A stretch of DNA of 64,000 nucleotides from contig NC_088717.1 of NCBI RefSeq assembly GCF_963576615.1, positions 1,141,001-1,205,000 on the forward strand, in the 5' to 3' direction. The notes under the pieces are model-generated. The model was not told the DNA's origin and did no database searches. It saw nothing but the letters and a program-made list of their open reading frames with translations. Position 1 is the stretch's first letter. The number at the start of each line of letters is the position of its first letter. The translations under genes and the position numbers were made by a program. This DNA comes from Watersipora subatra (Eukaryota; Bryozoa; Gymnolaemata; Cheilostomatida; Watersiporidae). Shown here piece after piece: positions 10,401-38,200 of the stretch.

Positions 10401-13400
10401 TAGTTGTAAATTAGGCTGATTTCTCAAGGATTTGCCTTCTGAATGTTTCTACATTTAACAATTAAAAGTGTCTGTCAGCATAGGTACATGATGTATAGGA
10501 AGGTATCTGTCATCATAGTACATAGTAAGGTATCTGTCAGCCTGGTATGGTACATAGGAAGGTATCTGTCAGCATTATGTATAGGAAGGTATCTGTCAGC
10601 ATGGTACATAGGAAGGTATCTGTCAGCAGTGATCTATAGAATAACAGCAGTAAGGTTTGTATCATACAATAACAAATAAAAACACTATCTGGCAGAAGGT
10701 GCTTAAAAATGTATCTGGCAGTTGAGATGCTTAAAACCATTAAGCAAAAGCGCTGCTTGTGAGGTTTCTGGCAGCATGAATTTTCAGTAGGCATCTGGCA
10801 ATAATAGTGCTTGGAAGTTGCAGAGACTAGTTATCAAAAAGATATCAGCAGAATTTTACATAGAGGAATAAGAGGCAGCCTCAATGAATGTCTGTACATC
10901 TAATATCAACCCAGATGTTATTTCATAAACAAATATCATCCTATACTATTCTTTACTGCCAGTATTGCATATATGTAATAACAAAAATATTGTTCTGTTT
11001 ATTGAATGATTTTTTGTGCATTCACAGAGCACTTCAGTGATCAGACTGTAAAAATTTAGTAAAAATTTTTCTATTCTTATTATTCTCCATTACTATTATT
11101 CTCTATTACTATTATTCTCAACTGCTATCCACAAAATACAAATATTGCTTTTTTCATTTCAGCTAGCTATAGTAAAGGAGCAGACAACTCTTTGTTTCCT
11201 CGAATAGTATTTCATCTCTATTCTCCAAAATTACACGAACTCAAATATGAACAAATATATTAAAAATTGTTTGGCTCAATTCTTCATCAAACATCATGAA
11301 TTTTTTGGGTGATCATAGTGATTTGGGTGACCTTTAAATTACCTTTAGCAAAAGATTATTTTGTATAGCACGAATTTCATGTTCAAAGTTCGATGAAATG
11401 TGCCGCCATTGTTGCTGCAATAGGAAAAACAAAACTTGTGGCTAAGTTTTTTATGATGCAAAAAACGTTAAATTTTGTGCTTTTCAGATAAAAGTGACAA
11501 GCCATTTCCGAAAGAATCCAGTGACAGGAAATCAATGGAACGCTAAGAGAAGCTGCCACATGATTGGCCACGCTATAGACATGAACCTATCAGGCGTAAG
11601 TTGTTGTTTATTGTTAGTTATAAAGATGCACATGTACCCTGACAAATTTTATCAATTATCTGTAATTCCAATCATTTGTCTGTTAGTATTAATATCATAG
11701 CTAATTCTTGGTGGAAATTTCTGATTTCACACTTTTTTCAGAGTCGCTCATTTTATTTCTGTTAAGAGCAGCTGTAGCCTGGTGGTTTGCTAACAACAGG
11801 TTGGGTTCAATTCCTAGAAAAAGACATCATTGGTGACAGGAAATATCAAACCTTAGATTGCTCTCTACCTGTGGGCATGTTTCCAGTCACCATGATTCTC
11901 TTGCCAGTGGGTTTGACACGTCCTGCCAAGACCACAAATACATGGTTCATGCAACATGCTCTTAAAACTTGCACAGCCTCTGTGTGCAGTATGCAATGAA
12001 AACATACTCATTTTTCAAAGGGTTATCCACTCACAATTATTTCGTTTCTACAATGGAACATCGATGCATTATATTGCTAGTTGCATTTTTTGCATTTAGT
12101 TAAAACTAATTTTGCTTTATAGCAGTGAGTATATAGTCTTCACAATCATCTGTTACTGGTACTTAACTGTGTTCTATTTAATGGTTTGATAATAATATTA
12201 GTTACCGCTGGATAAAAATAAATTATTACAATGAATCAACCATGAAAGAGGTAAGTTTACACATTTTATGTAGTTTCTTTTGTGGATAAACCTTTAGATA
12301 GAATCAACCATTTCAAAGAACCGCTAAATTAAAAAAATAATGCTTTTATAATATGCAAATCTTTCCGTAAGATCTGAATTTTGTAGTATTTTTAGCGAAT
12401 TCTACATGTACGTTATATACCTATACAGTTCAATTAAAAGCTTGTATTTTTTTGGAGTTTTTATACATTTGTGTTTCCCTAAATCACATATACCACAATG
12501 AGAGCACAACTTCTAACTAATCTTGATGATTTACGATTACCTAGAAAACGCCTCATTATGTTAAAGGTTGACTTGCAACAAAATTCACATTACCGTTATT
12601 TGATATGAAAAGATTCACCATGTCTTACTCTGTTGTGTTGTAGGTGCAAAATATGTGAAAAGGTGATTACAAGCTCTTAAAAGCTCAAAAACAAACAGAA
12701 GATCGCAGCCACACGAGACCGTCATAGTTTAGATTCCCTTTCTAAAACGGCTCAAATGTGATGTAGTTATGAGAGATGGTTTCTGTTTACACTTTCTTGC
12801 AACCTTATTCGTTGAAATATTTTCACAAATATACTTCACGCATTCAATAAAACTATGTCTATTGTTCTTACGCATCTATTTTATTGTCATTGTAATGCTG
12901 TCACTTTTAGCAGCGATATCTTATAACTTATCATAAAAATTTGTTTAATTTTTTCGCCTTAGCTTGAAGGAGTACATATCATTGTCTGATAATCATGATG
13001 AGCCTGTTGGTCACTTGTGACAATCGAAAAGTGCTGCAGAAATTATTTGCGAAGTATTGGGTCACATGATCAGATTACAACTTGCCGATTAGACCAGGCC
13101 GAAACAAAACTGTAAAGTAGCATCTATATTTGATACGGGGTCTTCGGTAAAACCCGAAGTGTCTGTCATAAACTAGTACTATGATAAGTTTTATACTGAG
13201 CTTTTTATTGGCCTTTCAATTCACGTGAGAACATACGTGACAAGACGATAACCAAATTTCGTGGTTATGTCATCGAAATAAAGAGATTCCAATCTACGGC
13301 GACTTTTCGTTTTTGAGCTTTTAAGAGCTTGTAGTCACATTTCCACATATTTTGCACCTACAACACAACAGAGTAAGACATGGCGAATCTTTTGATATCA

Positions 13401-13807
13401 AATAACTGTAATGTGAATTTTGTTGCAAGTCAACCTTTAACACTGTAAACCTTAAGTAGCCATTGTTCCAGTGCAATACGTACATGAGTAGATAATTCTA
13501 TGAAAAAAAGTTTAATAAAAGAAAAATCGATTATGCTATTATTAAAACTCCTTCATGATTTGCTAAATGCAGTGGATATTACTCTTCCTTTTAGAAAAAT
13601 GGCTACTGCAACAGCTCATGTCTGAAAGGTTACAGCAGTTACAGCGGATCCGACTCCAGCATCAACTGCTTCCTGAAGAAAATTCGCTACGACCACCCTG
13701 TCCTCCACTGGGGAATAGATTTCAATGATCCAGTTCACATCGATGACAGACTCTGCACGAATGATGCTGAGTACGATAGGATCCTGGCGACCTTGTCCGA
13801 TTGCTAA
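7414..13807 (+). CDS. Secreted M15C-like zinc peptidase, copy B (4 exons)
   Basis: Exons 7414-7459, 10212-10354, 11488-11595 and 13595-13807 encode 169 residues. Exons 2, 3 and 4 have exactly the lengths (143, 108, 213) and phases of copy A, and exon 2 differs by only a few bases. Exon 1 encodes a different signal peptide (MLRKLILVALLQLAG). The zinc site is intact: His87 and Asp94 in SCHMIGHAIDM, His147 in NDPVHID, with Asp144 as candidate catalytic base. Most changes from copy A lie in exon 4 surface positions (NGYCNSSCLKGYSSY versus NGFCDGSCLSKYSSY), while the active-site block is unchanged, suggesting selection for activity. Intron 1 holds the 25-bp splice-donor minisatellite and intron 3 a SINE and a TTAA element. 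The first 20 bases of intron 2 are also conserved with copy A. Confidence 0.88.
7452..9989. repeat. 25-bp minisatellite built from the exon 1 splice donor
   Basis: About 100 copies of AGCAGGAGGTAGGTGGTGAACATTT (given here as AGCAGGAGGTAGGTGG plus GTGAACATTT) begin inside the last bases of exon 1 of copy B. The exon end and donor, TTAGCAGGAG|GTAAGTG, is the first unit. Variants alternate TTAGCAGG with ATAGCTGG, and GTAGGT with GTAAGT. Higher-order blocks of a few hundred bases recur, for example 7670-7850 with 8320-8500, and 8750-9120 with 9100-9420, showing later segment duplications. Confidence 0.95.
10490..10632. repeat. Short array of ~31-bp units in intron 2 of copy B
   Basis: About five imperfect copies of AGGAAGGTATCTGTCAGCAT followed by GGTACAT. 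It fades into spaced 'ATCTGGCAG' motifs to about 10800. Confidence 0.8.
11772..12000 (+). mobile_element. tRNA-derived SINE remnant, plus orientation
   Basis: TAGCCTGGTGGTTTGCTAAC resembles an A-box region and GGTTCAATTCC matches the B box, 30 bases further on. It sits in intron 3 of M15-like copy B. The right edge is uncertain. Confidence 0.45.
12561..13440 (-). mobile_element. TTAA-flanked MITE, copy 1 (Kolobok/piggyBac-like)
   Basis: The element starts AGGTTGACTTGCAAC and ends with its reverse complement, flanked by TTAA at 12561-12564 and 13437-13440. Inverted ends of roughly 130 bp run up to AAAAGCTCAAAAAC. The interior has no transposase and, compared with the other three copies, is inverted. 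It lies in intron 3 of M15-like copy B. TTAA targets are used by the piggyBac and Kolobok superfamilies; the AGG start fits Kolobok slightly better. Confidence 0.9.
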
Positions 13808-13813
13808 AATAAA
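13808..13813 (+). terminator. Poly(A) signal overlapping the stop region, M15-like copy B
   Basis: AATAAA begins immediately after the TAA stop. A second AATAAA lies at 14079-14084 and may be the one used. Confidence 0.45.
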
Positions 13814-14084
13814 GGACGGAGACCAAATGAGTCCCTAAGAAATAATAAGGAGATGATAGTCAAAAATAACATCTTTGAGCGCTTCAGTACTAACTGCTTC
13901 TATAGAATTTAATCTCAGCAACTGATACAACTGTACCCAGCTATTTTCTTTTTAATCTTATATTCTAATGTTTTTAATACCAGAGACTGATCAAAGCTGC
14001 CTGCATTGACACAAAAATTATTTTACTTTTTATTTTAGCCTAATTGTTCTTTTCACTGCTTAGACTCTTGGGCTACATAAATAA

Positions 14085-15344
14085 ACTTTGAGCTATATCA
14101 TTTCTGTACCAGCTATGTTAAAAACTCTTCAGCGGCATTCTGGGATCTCATGCTAATGCCTTCATTTTATGCAGTCGGTCGAGACGTGAAAAATGAGTAA
14201 TGTAAAACAAATTAAAGTTCAGACTTGGCCTTGTTGCTCAACTCTTAGGAAGTTCTGGCAAAGCTAGAAACATTTGAGCATTTTTGCAATCGTTAGTATA
14301 TAGTTTGTTTCATGAGTGAGCAATGCAGATTATAACATGATTGTCTAGAACTTTAGGTTACTGTCTGCGATCTCATAAAGTGACCTAAATGTCCTTATTG
14401 TAGATTAGACTCTCAATCTATAATTTAAAATACCAAACAGTAGCCTGGATGCAGTTTCTAGTAGGAATCTCTAAAAAGGGCCGACTGAAGACACAACAAA
14501 AGATTATTTCTAAAATGCAAAAGTATTTTAAGCATAGCCCAGCTAAAACTCAGAACTCTTGTAACAACTTCAAAACACTCATAACAATATTAAGGCTCTT
14601 GTGACAGGCTCAGGGCACTTATGACAGCCTCAGAGCACTTGTAGCAATCTCATGACGCTTGTAACAGTCACAAGGCACCTGTGGTTGTTTTAGGGCATCT
14701 GTAACAGCCTACAAAAGTACTAAAGTACCTACTATCCAAGTATACTTGAGGCAGTTTTAAAACATTTGTAAACACTGTTGTCAGGGCTACTGCAGTAATC
14801 TCATGTTCCATCAAGAGGCTTTTTGATAAAATCATTGTAAAGGCTGTAACTTTGCTACCACAGCCATGGGATACTAATAGCCATGGGATACTAATAGTGG
14901 AAATTGTTCCTCAAATTTTGTCAACCGAAAATTCTTTACGAAAGTTAATTATAAGAACTGTGCTAAGCCTGCAAACATGTACAATTGTAAAGAGTCGTCA
15001 CCTCATGAGAGGAAGCAACTTCTAGGAACCTGATGTTGGCTAACGATATTAACTTTGGATTCCCTTTTGTGTCTTGTTGTGCATCAAAGAACTAGCAGCA
15101 ACATATAAGTACCTACAAACAATCTCAGAGTACTTTTAACTGCCCGAAATTTTTGCAATAAACTAGGGGTGCACACATTAGCTTGTGCAAGTGTGCATAG
15201 CCTTGGGGTACCAAAGCGCTTGGATAGTCAAAAATCTTTTATGGGATTATCCAATTCATAAAGTTGGTTATAGAACTAGGTTTGGTAAAAAGCTGCCTCA
15301 CTGTTATCTTTATGCATCACCGTGACAAATTCTGGGCTTACCTG
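14085..15344. other. Intergenic stretch with a degenerate repeat
   Basis: No exon was recognised. Near 14560-14715 a degenerate ~30-bp repeat recurs about six times (CTTGTAACAGCCTCAGGGCA-like). Near 14868 a 17-bp unit CCATGGGATACTAATAG occurs twice in tandem. Confidence 0.5.
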
Positions 15345-16222
15345 TACATGCATTATACCTATACCTGTACATGTGTTGTACCTCTACTTGTACATGTATT
15401 GTACCTCTACCTGTACCTGTATTGTACCTATACCTGTACATGTAATGTACCTATACCTGTACCTGTATTGTACCTCTACCTGTACATGTATTGTATCTTT
15501 ACCTGTACGTGTATTGTACCTATACCTGTACATGTATTGTACCTATACCTGTACCTGTATTGTACCTCTACCTGTACATGTATTGTACCTATACCTGTAC
15601 ATGTATTGTACCTCTACCTGTTCATGCATTGTACCCATACCTGTACATGTATTGTACCTCTACCTGTACATGCATTGTACCTATACCTGTACATGTATTG
15701 TACCTATACCTGTATATGTATTGTACCTCTACCTGTACATGTATTGTACCTCTACCTGTACATGTATTGTACCTCTACCTTTACATGCATTGAACCTATA
15801 CCTGTACATGTATTGTACCTATACCTGTACATGTATTGTACCTTTACCTGTACATGTATTGTACCTCTACCTGTGCATGCATTGTACCTATACCTGTACA
15901 TGTATTGTACCTGTACATGTATTGTACCTCTACCTGTACATGTATTGTACCTCTACCTGTACATGCATTGTACCTATACCTGTACATGTATTGTACCTAT
16001 ACCTGTACATGTATTGTACCTATGCCTGTACATGTATTGTACCTATACCTGTACATGTATTGTACCTCTACCTGTACATGTATTGTACCTCTACCTGTAC
16101 ATGTATTGTACCTCTACCTGTGCATGCATTGTACCTATACCTGTACATGTATTGTACCTATACCTGTACATGTATTGTACCTCCCCCTGTACATGTATTG
16201 TACCTCTACCTGTACATGTAGT
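15345..16222. repeat. 23-bp minisatellite TACCTGTACATGTATTGTACCTC
   Basis: About 38 copies with T/C and A/C variants. The unit length is not a multiple of three and no frame of the unit contains a stop, so all three plus frames stay open for hundreds of codons. Confidence 0.95.
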
Positions 16223-16286
16223 TTTATTATTATTTGCTTTTGCTTTTATTTTTGATAATTTTATTATCTGTTGCTGGCACTTTGTG

Positions 16287-16327
16287 TTGTTTGTAGACAC
16301 AGCAAGGTGCGCTGTGTCCACAAACAA
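16287..16327. repeat. 17-bp inverted repeat (hairpin)
   Basis: TTGTTTGTAGACACAGC and GCTGTGTCCACAAACAA are reverse complements except for one base, with a 7-base loop. Function unknown; perhaps the end of a small element adjoining the 23-bp array. Confidence 0.6.
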
Positions 16328-16445
16328 TTTATTGGATTATACTCTGTACATGGCCACTGATGATTCATCACGTATTTCTCATAATTGCGCAATTGATGTA
16401 AAATACTCTTGGCCACTGAGGAATTTTCTAGAGGTTCTAATTTAG

Positions 16446-17765
16446 TTAAGCAGGAAGTGCCCTGTAATAGGAATCAATCTTATTTCAGACATTATTCAAT
16501 CAGATTACTTACTATTTTGCGGAGACACTATACATAAATAAATTTAGTCATACTTCAATGACAGATCAACCTTGTTCATCTTTTTGACCTGGTGACAACC
16601 ACCTAAACAGTTACATATCATGAGAAGGTATATATTCAATATTGTCGACCTCTTCCTCTTCCAAACCTTACATTAAATTTTCTGAGCACTGTCTGGGGTA
16701 AATTTTGACAAACAAACAACACTGTTCTTGATGTCATATCATAAAACAGTAATTGCTGTGTTTATAGCTGAAAAAGCGAAGCTAGGCTGCCAGCTTTCTA
16801 ATACAAATTGGTAGTTGCAGGAATGGTGACTTTCACCGTTCAGGTCTCTTTACATCATAGGAGAAGCTGAGGATGAAGTTATTGGACAGAGTAAGTCCAT
16901 GTTGCTTTAAGACGGAGTATGCGGTACATACTTTTATTGTTCACATCTCTGTGTACACGTAAGTTGAATATATATCATGTTTAGCAACCTCTCTTGGGGG
17001 CAGTGTTTCTATGTTACCCAGTCGATAAACCCTTTGCTTTGTCACAACCTTCTTAGAGTCAGTTCCATGACATTGTAATCTCAATGACTGACCCCTAGTG
17101 ACTAAAGACTATAGAATACAGTTTAATGTCTAAAATTATTGATAGATGAACGAATTTTGGTAAAGAAATAATGTCTATGAAAGCTGAAACTCTGGTGAAC
17201 ATGAATCTGCTACGGTCACTTTCTGGTAGATGCCACTTGGTGACATTTATGTACCTATTCGAAGCCACAGTGAAAGGTGGATAAAAGATTCCAACATGGA
17301 ATCCAAACTAGTGACACTGAGCTTAATTGCCTTACACTCTAAAACTTAGGAGAATCATGCGCCTTCCAACATATCGGAATAGTTAGTATTAGTTAGCAGT
17401 CTGCCGATATCAAGGTAGAGATGTGACTAGTATACCTACAGCAAAGCACTAGTGAATAATTAATTGCTAGTTTTCTTTCCATATGAAGTATAATTTAATA
17501 CTTGATTCTAAAAGTAATAGTGAATTTGTGTAGTTATAGTAGTCAGTGTATCCTCTTCATGCTTCAAACTTGTGAACAGAAATGCATGTAAGTCGACATG
17601 TTAGACTGCATTGCTTTGATATTATTCAGAGTAAGTTTATTGTCAGACAGAATCTACTACAGTCTTTAATAAAAATTATTATGTTTAAATACTACTAATT
17701 ACACTCATATAGTCCTATATATATATAGTCCAGACTTGAAATAAGCAAATACAAATGTATGCGCT
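16446..17765. other. Intergenic stretch, nothing recognised
   Basis: AT-rich sequence between M15-like copy B and the Ly6-like gene. I see no convincing exon, RNA gene or repeat array on either strand. Confidence 0.35.
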
Positions 17766-17767
17766 GT

Positions 17768-17880
17768 AACGATATTTGTAACTATATCTGTAACTATATC
17801 TGTAACTACATCTGTAACTATATCTGTAACTATATCTGTAACTATATCTGTAACTATATCTGTAACTATATCTGTACAGA
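17768..17880. repeat. 12-bp minisatellite TATCTGTAACTA
   Basis: About nine copies, nearly perfect, in intergenic DNA. Confidence 0.95.
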
Positions 17881-18886
17881 ATGTTGACTTTAACCATTTA
17901 ACATGAGTGTGTTCAGAATTTAGCTTACATAATCATTCAAAAACATAATTTTACATCTTTTTGGATGACATCAGTACAAAATGAAAGTTTAATATGTAAT
18001 TTATGGTTTTTGAATAAATTCATGAGTAAAAATGTTGTTATTAAAAATGTCAGTTTTCCTATAAAGGAGTTCCGTTTATTTCATGCAACTCTGTATGTGC
18101 AAAAAGTAGTAATTATTTGTACATACAAATTAAAACACAATCACACAAAATTATCACATCATGACTCATGAAAAAAATAAGTTTTATGAATGTTTGCGTT
18201 AAACAATTCCACAAACTCAACTGGCGACAAAAAGCTTTGTGAAATGTATTGTAACATTTTCACGCCCTTATGAGTTTACAATTTCAAAAATTCACATTTC
18301 AAAAATCTCTGCCATATTTCGCAGTATGTAAAGATATCCTTACACCTGAAAAGATGGTTGGTTAAAGAAAGAAGTTTTAGAAGGTTGGAAAGGTATCTCA
18401 AATTTATTTGCTTAAAAAGAGTTACCAGTTTCTACTTTAACAGTATTTGTAAAACAATACGTGTCTGACATCAATGTATAATGAAAAGACATTTCCCTAC
18501 GCACAGATTTCAATTGTATTGATTTGCCCAGTTCATTGCTGCCTCTTTGGACCGCTGACCGTCATACAATGCTGTCTATTGTGCGGAATCTCTCGAGTCC
18601 AGTCACTGTTTGCTCAAACTATTTACTAATGCACTAAGTCTGTGAAAATCTGCGCTTACATCACATTATGTGATCCTAATGATGCAATATCGATTTGTTG
18701 TTCTCCATTCAATCTATAGAAATGCTGTGAATAGTTGCTTACTAAAGCAAAAATTTCAAATTGATTGCAAATAGAAGTGATTGTAGTCAGAAGTAAGAGC
18801 TCTAACTTCAAGCCACGCGCTGCCAAGCACTGCCAAACTTAAAGGATTCGCGTGAAGAGAGTGATAGGATGTAACAAGACTGAAGC
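17881..18886. other. Intergenic stretch and putative promoter region of the Ly6-like gene
   Basis: No TATA box is obvious before 18887. The last bases before the ATG, AGACTGAAGC, match the leader of M15-like copy B (AGACTGAAGG). Confidence 0.35.
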
Positions 18887-34608
<15,722 letters not shown>

Positions 34609-34833
34609 TCAAACCTCTGATTCATTTATAAATGCTGAATATTTTTTGTAAGAAGTTCTATAGAAGTTAAGATGCATGTATGTGCACCAGTCAACCTTGA
34701 CCTTATGTGGTCATTCAGCGACTAGAAGTTAGGTTTGTCTTCTCATACATGCATGTAAATATTTTTAAAATATGTAACTTTGTTTCGTTTTGCTTAATGT
34801 ATTGCCAACAAATGAAACTATATATTAAATTTA

Positions 34834-34839
34834 AATAAA
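34834..34839 (+). terminator. Poly(A) signal of the Ly6-like gene
   Basis: AATAAA lies 226 bases after the stop codon. The next gene on the opposite strand has its own signal at 35119-35124, so the two genes end tail to tail. Confidence 0.5.
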
Positions 34840-35118
34840 CGAATGAATAATCTGAGGTGTGTGTTGGATGACTTCAATGCATGGTGACTCTATTGTACTA
34901 CTGAGTTGTATGAATTCAATTAGTATCTCAGGCATGAGAGCCCTCGACAACCAGAAACTCCACATTCCTGTTGCTGTAGAACATATACAGTTACTAGTTA
35001 ATTTTGTAGCCATATTTGCTACACAAATGACAGTCAGTGGAAAGTGCATGCCTAGGAATTTTCAGAACTTTTTCATGAGACTGATATTGAAAACAAGAAT
35101 GCTACAACCAAAATTCTT

Positions 35119-35124
35119 TTTATT
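35119..35124 (-). terminator. Poly(A) signal of PHKA
   Basis: TTTATT on the plus strand reads AATAAA on the minus strand, about 100 bases after the PHKA stop codon. Confidence 0.5.
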
Positions 35125-35224
35125 ACATCGAAAATATTGTAAATAATACAACCACCTATGTTCTACTTATCCAAGTACATACCAAAAGGAGAAAAGACAA
35201 CAATAAGATGATAAATAAAGGACA

Positions 35225-38200
35225 TCATTGCATAGAGCAAGAGACATAGTTTCCCGTTTCATCACTTGGTATGTCGATGATAAGTGGCACTGCTCGGCAC
35301 ATATAGCTGATGGTACCATAACTCCCACTAGGAGCCATGTCATAAAATGCCTCGCACAACCCTGCATGAACAACAACAAAGCGCGTTACTACAGACTAAA
35401 AGAGTTCTGGCACTAGTGTCAGGTACTGAAGTCCAAAGCTGTAAAATTCTGTTTAAAATTTGAATTTTATGGTAAGCTATTTACACAACTCTATGACTTT
35501 ACTGTAGGAAAAACAACTTTAATGTGATAAGAGACTAGATAGATCAACACTATTGATTTTAATGGAAGGAAGGTGAGTTTGATATTCATAACTATTTCCC
35601 TACAAGAGACTGTAATTGATGGATACTATAGAGGGGCTCAGGTAAAACCTGGACATCAGTAAAACCTGGACATCAGTAAAACCTGGACATCAGTAAAACC
35701 TGGACATCAGTAAAACCTGGACATCAGTAAAACCTGGACATCAGTAAAACCTGGACATCAGTAAAACCTGGACATCAGTAAAACCTGGACATCAGTAAAA
35801 CCTGGACATCAGTAAAACCTGGACATCAGTAAAACCTGGACATCAGTAAAACCTGGACATCAGTAAAACCTGGACATCAGTAAAACCTGGACATCAGTAA
35901 AACCTGGACATCAGTAAAACCTGGACATCAGTAAAACCTGGACATCAGTAAAACCTGGACATCAGTAAAACCTGGACATCAGTAAAACCTGGACATCAGT
36001 AAAACCTGGACATCAGTAAAACCTGGACATCAGTAAAACCTGGACATCAGTAAAACCTGGACATCAGTAAAACCTGGACATCAGTAAAACCTGGACATCA
36101 GTAAAACCTGGACATCAGTAAAACCTGGACATCAGTAAAACCTGGACATCAGTAAAACCTGGACATCAGTAAAACCTGGACATCAGTAAAACCTGGACAT
36201 CAGTAAAACCTGGACATCAGTAAAACCTGGACATCAGTAAAACCTGGACATCAGTAAAACCTGGACATCAGTAAAACCTGGACATCAGTAAAACCTGGAC
36301 ATCAGTAAAACCTGGACATCAGTAAAACCTGGACATCAGTAAAACCTGGACATCAGTAAAACCTGGACATCAGTAAAACCTGGACATCAGTAAAACCTGG
36401 ACATCAGTAAAACCTGGATGCAAGTCCACCTTCAAAATCTTGACGAATAAACAAACCTTGTAGACTAAGCATGAACACCCATACATGGAAGATGGATCTA
36501 GTTACAATGTAAAGACAGCTATGGCGCTCTATTTTCCAACCCTTCCCCCATAGCAGTGGTCTAATAAAAGTGGCGTTAAAATAAAGGGGGCGTTCAATTA
36601 GAGGTCTTATGGTAAACACTCTTATACAAAAACTTAGGTAAGAAGCTCATATACAGGTACTTGAGGTAAGCGTCTAATGTATGAAAATTGGAGGTATCAT
36701 TTACAAAAATTTGAAGTATCATTTGCAAGAACTTGAGGTAAGTGGCTTATGTACCAAAACTTGAGGTAAATACTTCATGCACAAGATTGGTGGGTAAGAA
36801 AGCTGATAAGTGAAACAGAGTCACTGGTGCTTTGGGACAACACAGAGATTGGTCAAGGCTCATGTAAGGTGGGCGGAGCTTATAAAAGGTTCACTAACTG
36901 CCATCAAACTTACCTCGCAGTTTATAGCAGTGACAATTGTTCCCTTTTCCTCCAGCTGCACAGAATGATTCCATTCCCTAGAACACAACAATATGTCTGT
37001 TACCACTCTCTAAATGGTTTCCTCATAAAACTGTTTGATAAATGATCAGTCACGCTAGCAATCCTCTCCACCTCAACTCTCACCTGGTCCTCCAAGAATA
37101 TCTGGTAGGCTTTTGTGATGATTTCATTGACTGGAATGATGCGGTCGATAAAAACTTTGTTCTGTGACTTGGATGGATTGAGTTGTGAGAATATGGTGAG
37201 GGTTATAAGAGCCTCCATCATCAGCTGTCTGTACTCTGGTTCAGAGATATGATTCAACACTGCTTCAACTTTAAGAGCAAACTTGAGCTCTCCTTCCGTC
37301 ATCTACAGAACACTCTAGAGCTTCTACACTACATTTCATATAGCTCCTCCTGCTATCTAACGATCACTCCTATATACTTTATATCATTAAGTAGACCTTT
37401 ACATGTAGAAATTGAATTATTCAGTAAATAAGGCACATCATATATTATGTAGAACATGTTAATTAAGATCATATAGAAACAAGACAAAGCAGGCAAATAA
37501 TTTAGTTTAGATACAATTAAAAAAAGAAATAAAATTGCTTCTAAAAGTGAGCAAATCTGCCTCTAGTTGTTAATGTGTGAACCACATATACTCTCTGTGT
37601 ATCTGTACTGCATACATTACATGTATGTCTACTATGTAATATCTCAGACCATACTCCCACCTCTTCTATAAGGTTCTGTGAAAGAACTTGACCTTCAATA
37701 GAGAGACCTTTGCACTAAAACAAGAATAATATTGATACACCTGATACTGACATACTTGTAGCTATACAAAGACTTGTATGCAAAAGTATACCTTGATACC
37801 ATAATTGTATGGTTATGAACTATATGTAGAAAAAACAGAGCATAGGCCCCAAGATATTAACAGAAAAAACCTAGCTGACCTGTTCAAGAACGTGCCAGAT
37901 CTTGCTGTAGAAACCAATAGGGGCACGGTTGAGGGCACCATCTATCCTCCGCCGTCGTGCCCACTGGCCATGACTCTCCTCACACATATCGTCTGTGTCA
38001 AATATCTCCCGGCAGATGTCAGCCTTCGCCATAGATGGACTAGAGATCTGAACAGAACGCAGGCTAACAGTTGACGGCAACAATAATTCTCACAAAAACT
38101 GTAATAAACGAGAAGGAGACAACTCCACAAACTCAATAATAGGCTAAGCAATGCCTGGGTAGACTTGAAGAGGTTATTGTGATAAGGAATAACTCCGTAT

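Noticed and set aside
15264-16445. 393-codon plus-strand open frame and its two companions
   Set aside because: It is the 23-bp minisatellite read in each frame; the residues are the repeat translated, with no domain and no splice context.
35640-36418. Regular array considered as a CRISPR array
   Set aside because: The units are contiguous with no variable spacers, there are no cas genes, and the surrounding genes have introns; this is a eukaryotic minisatellite.
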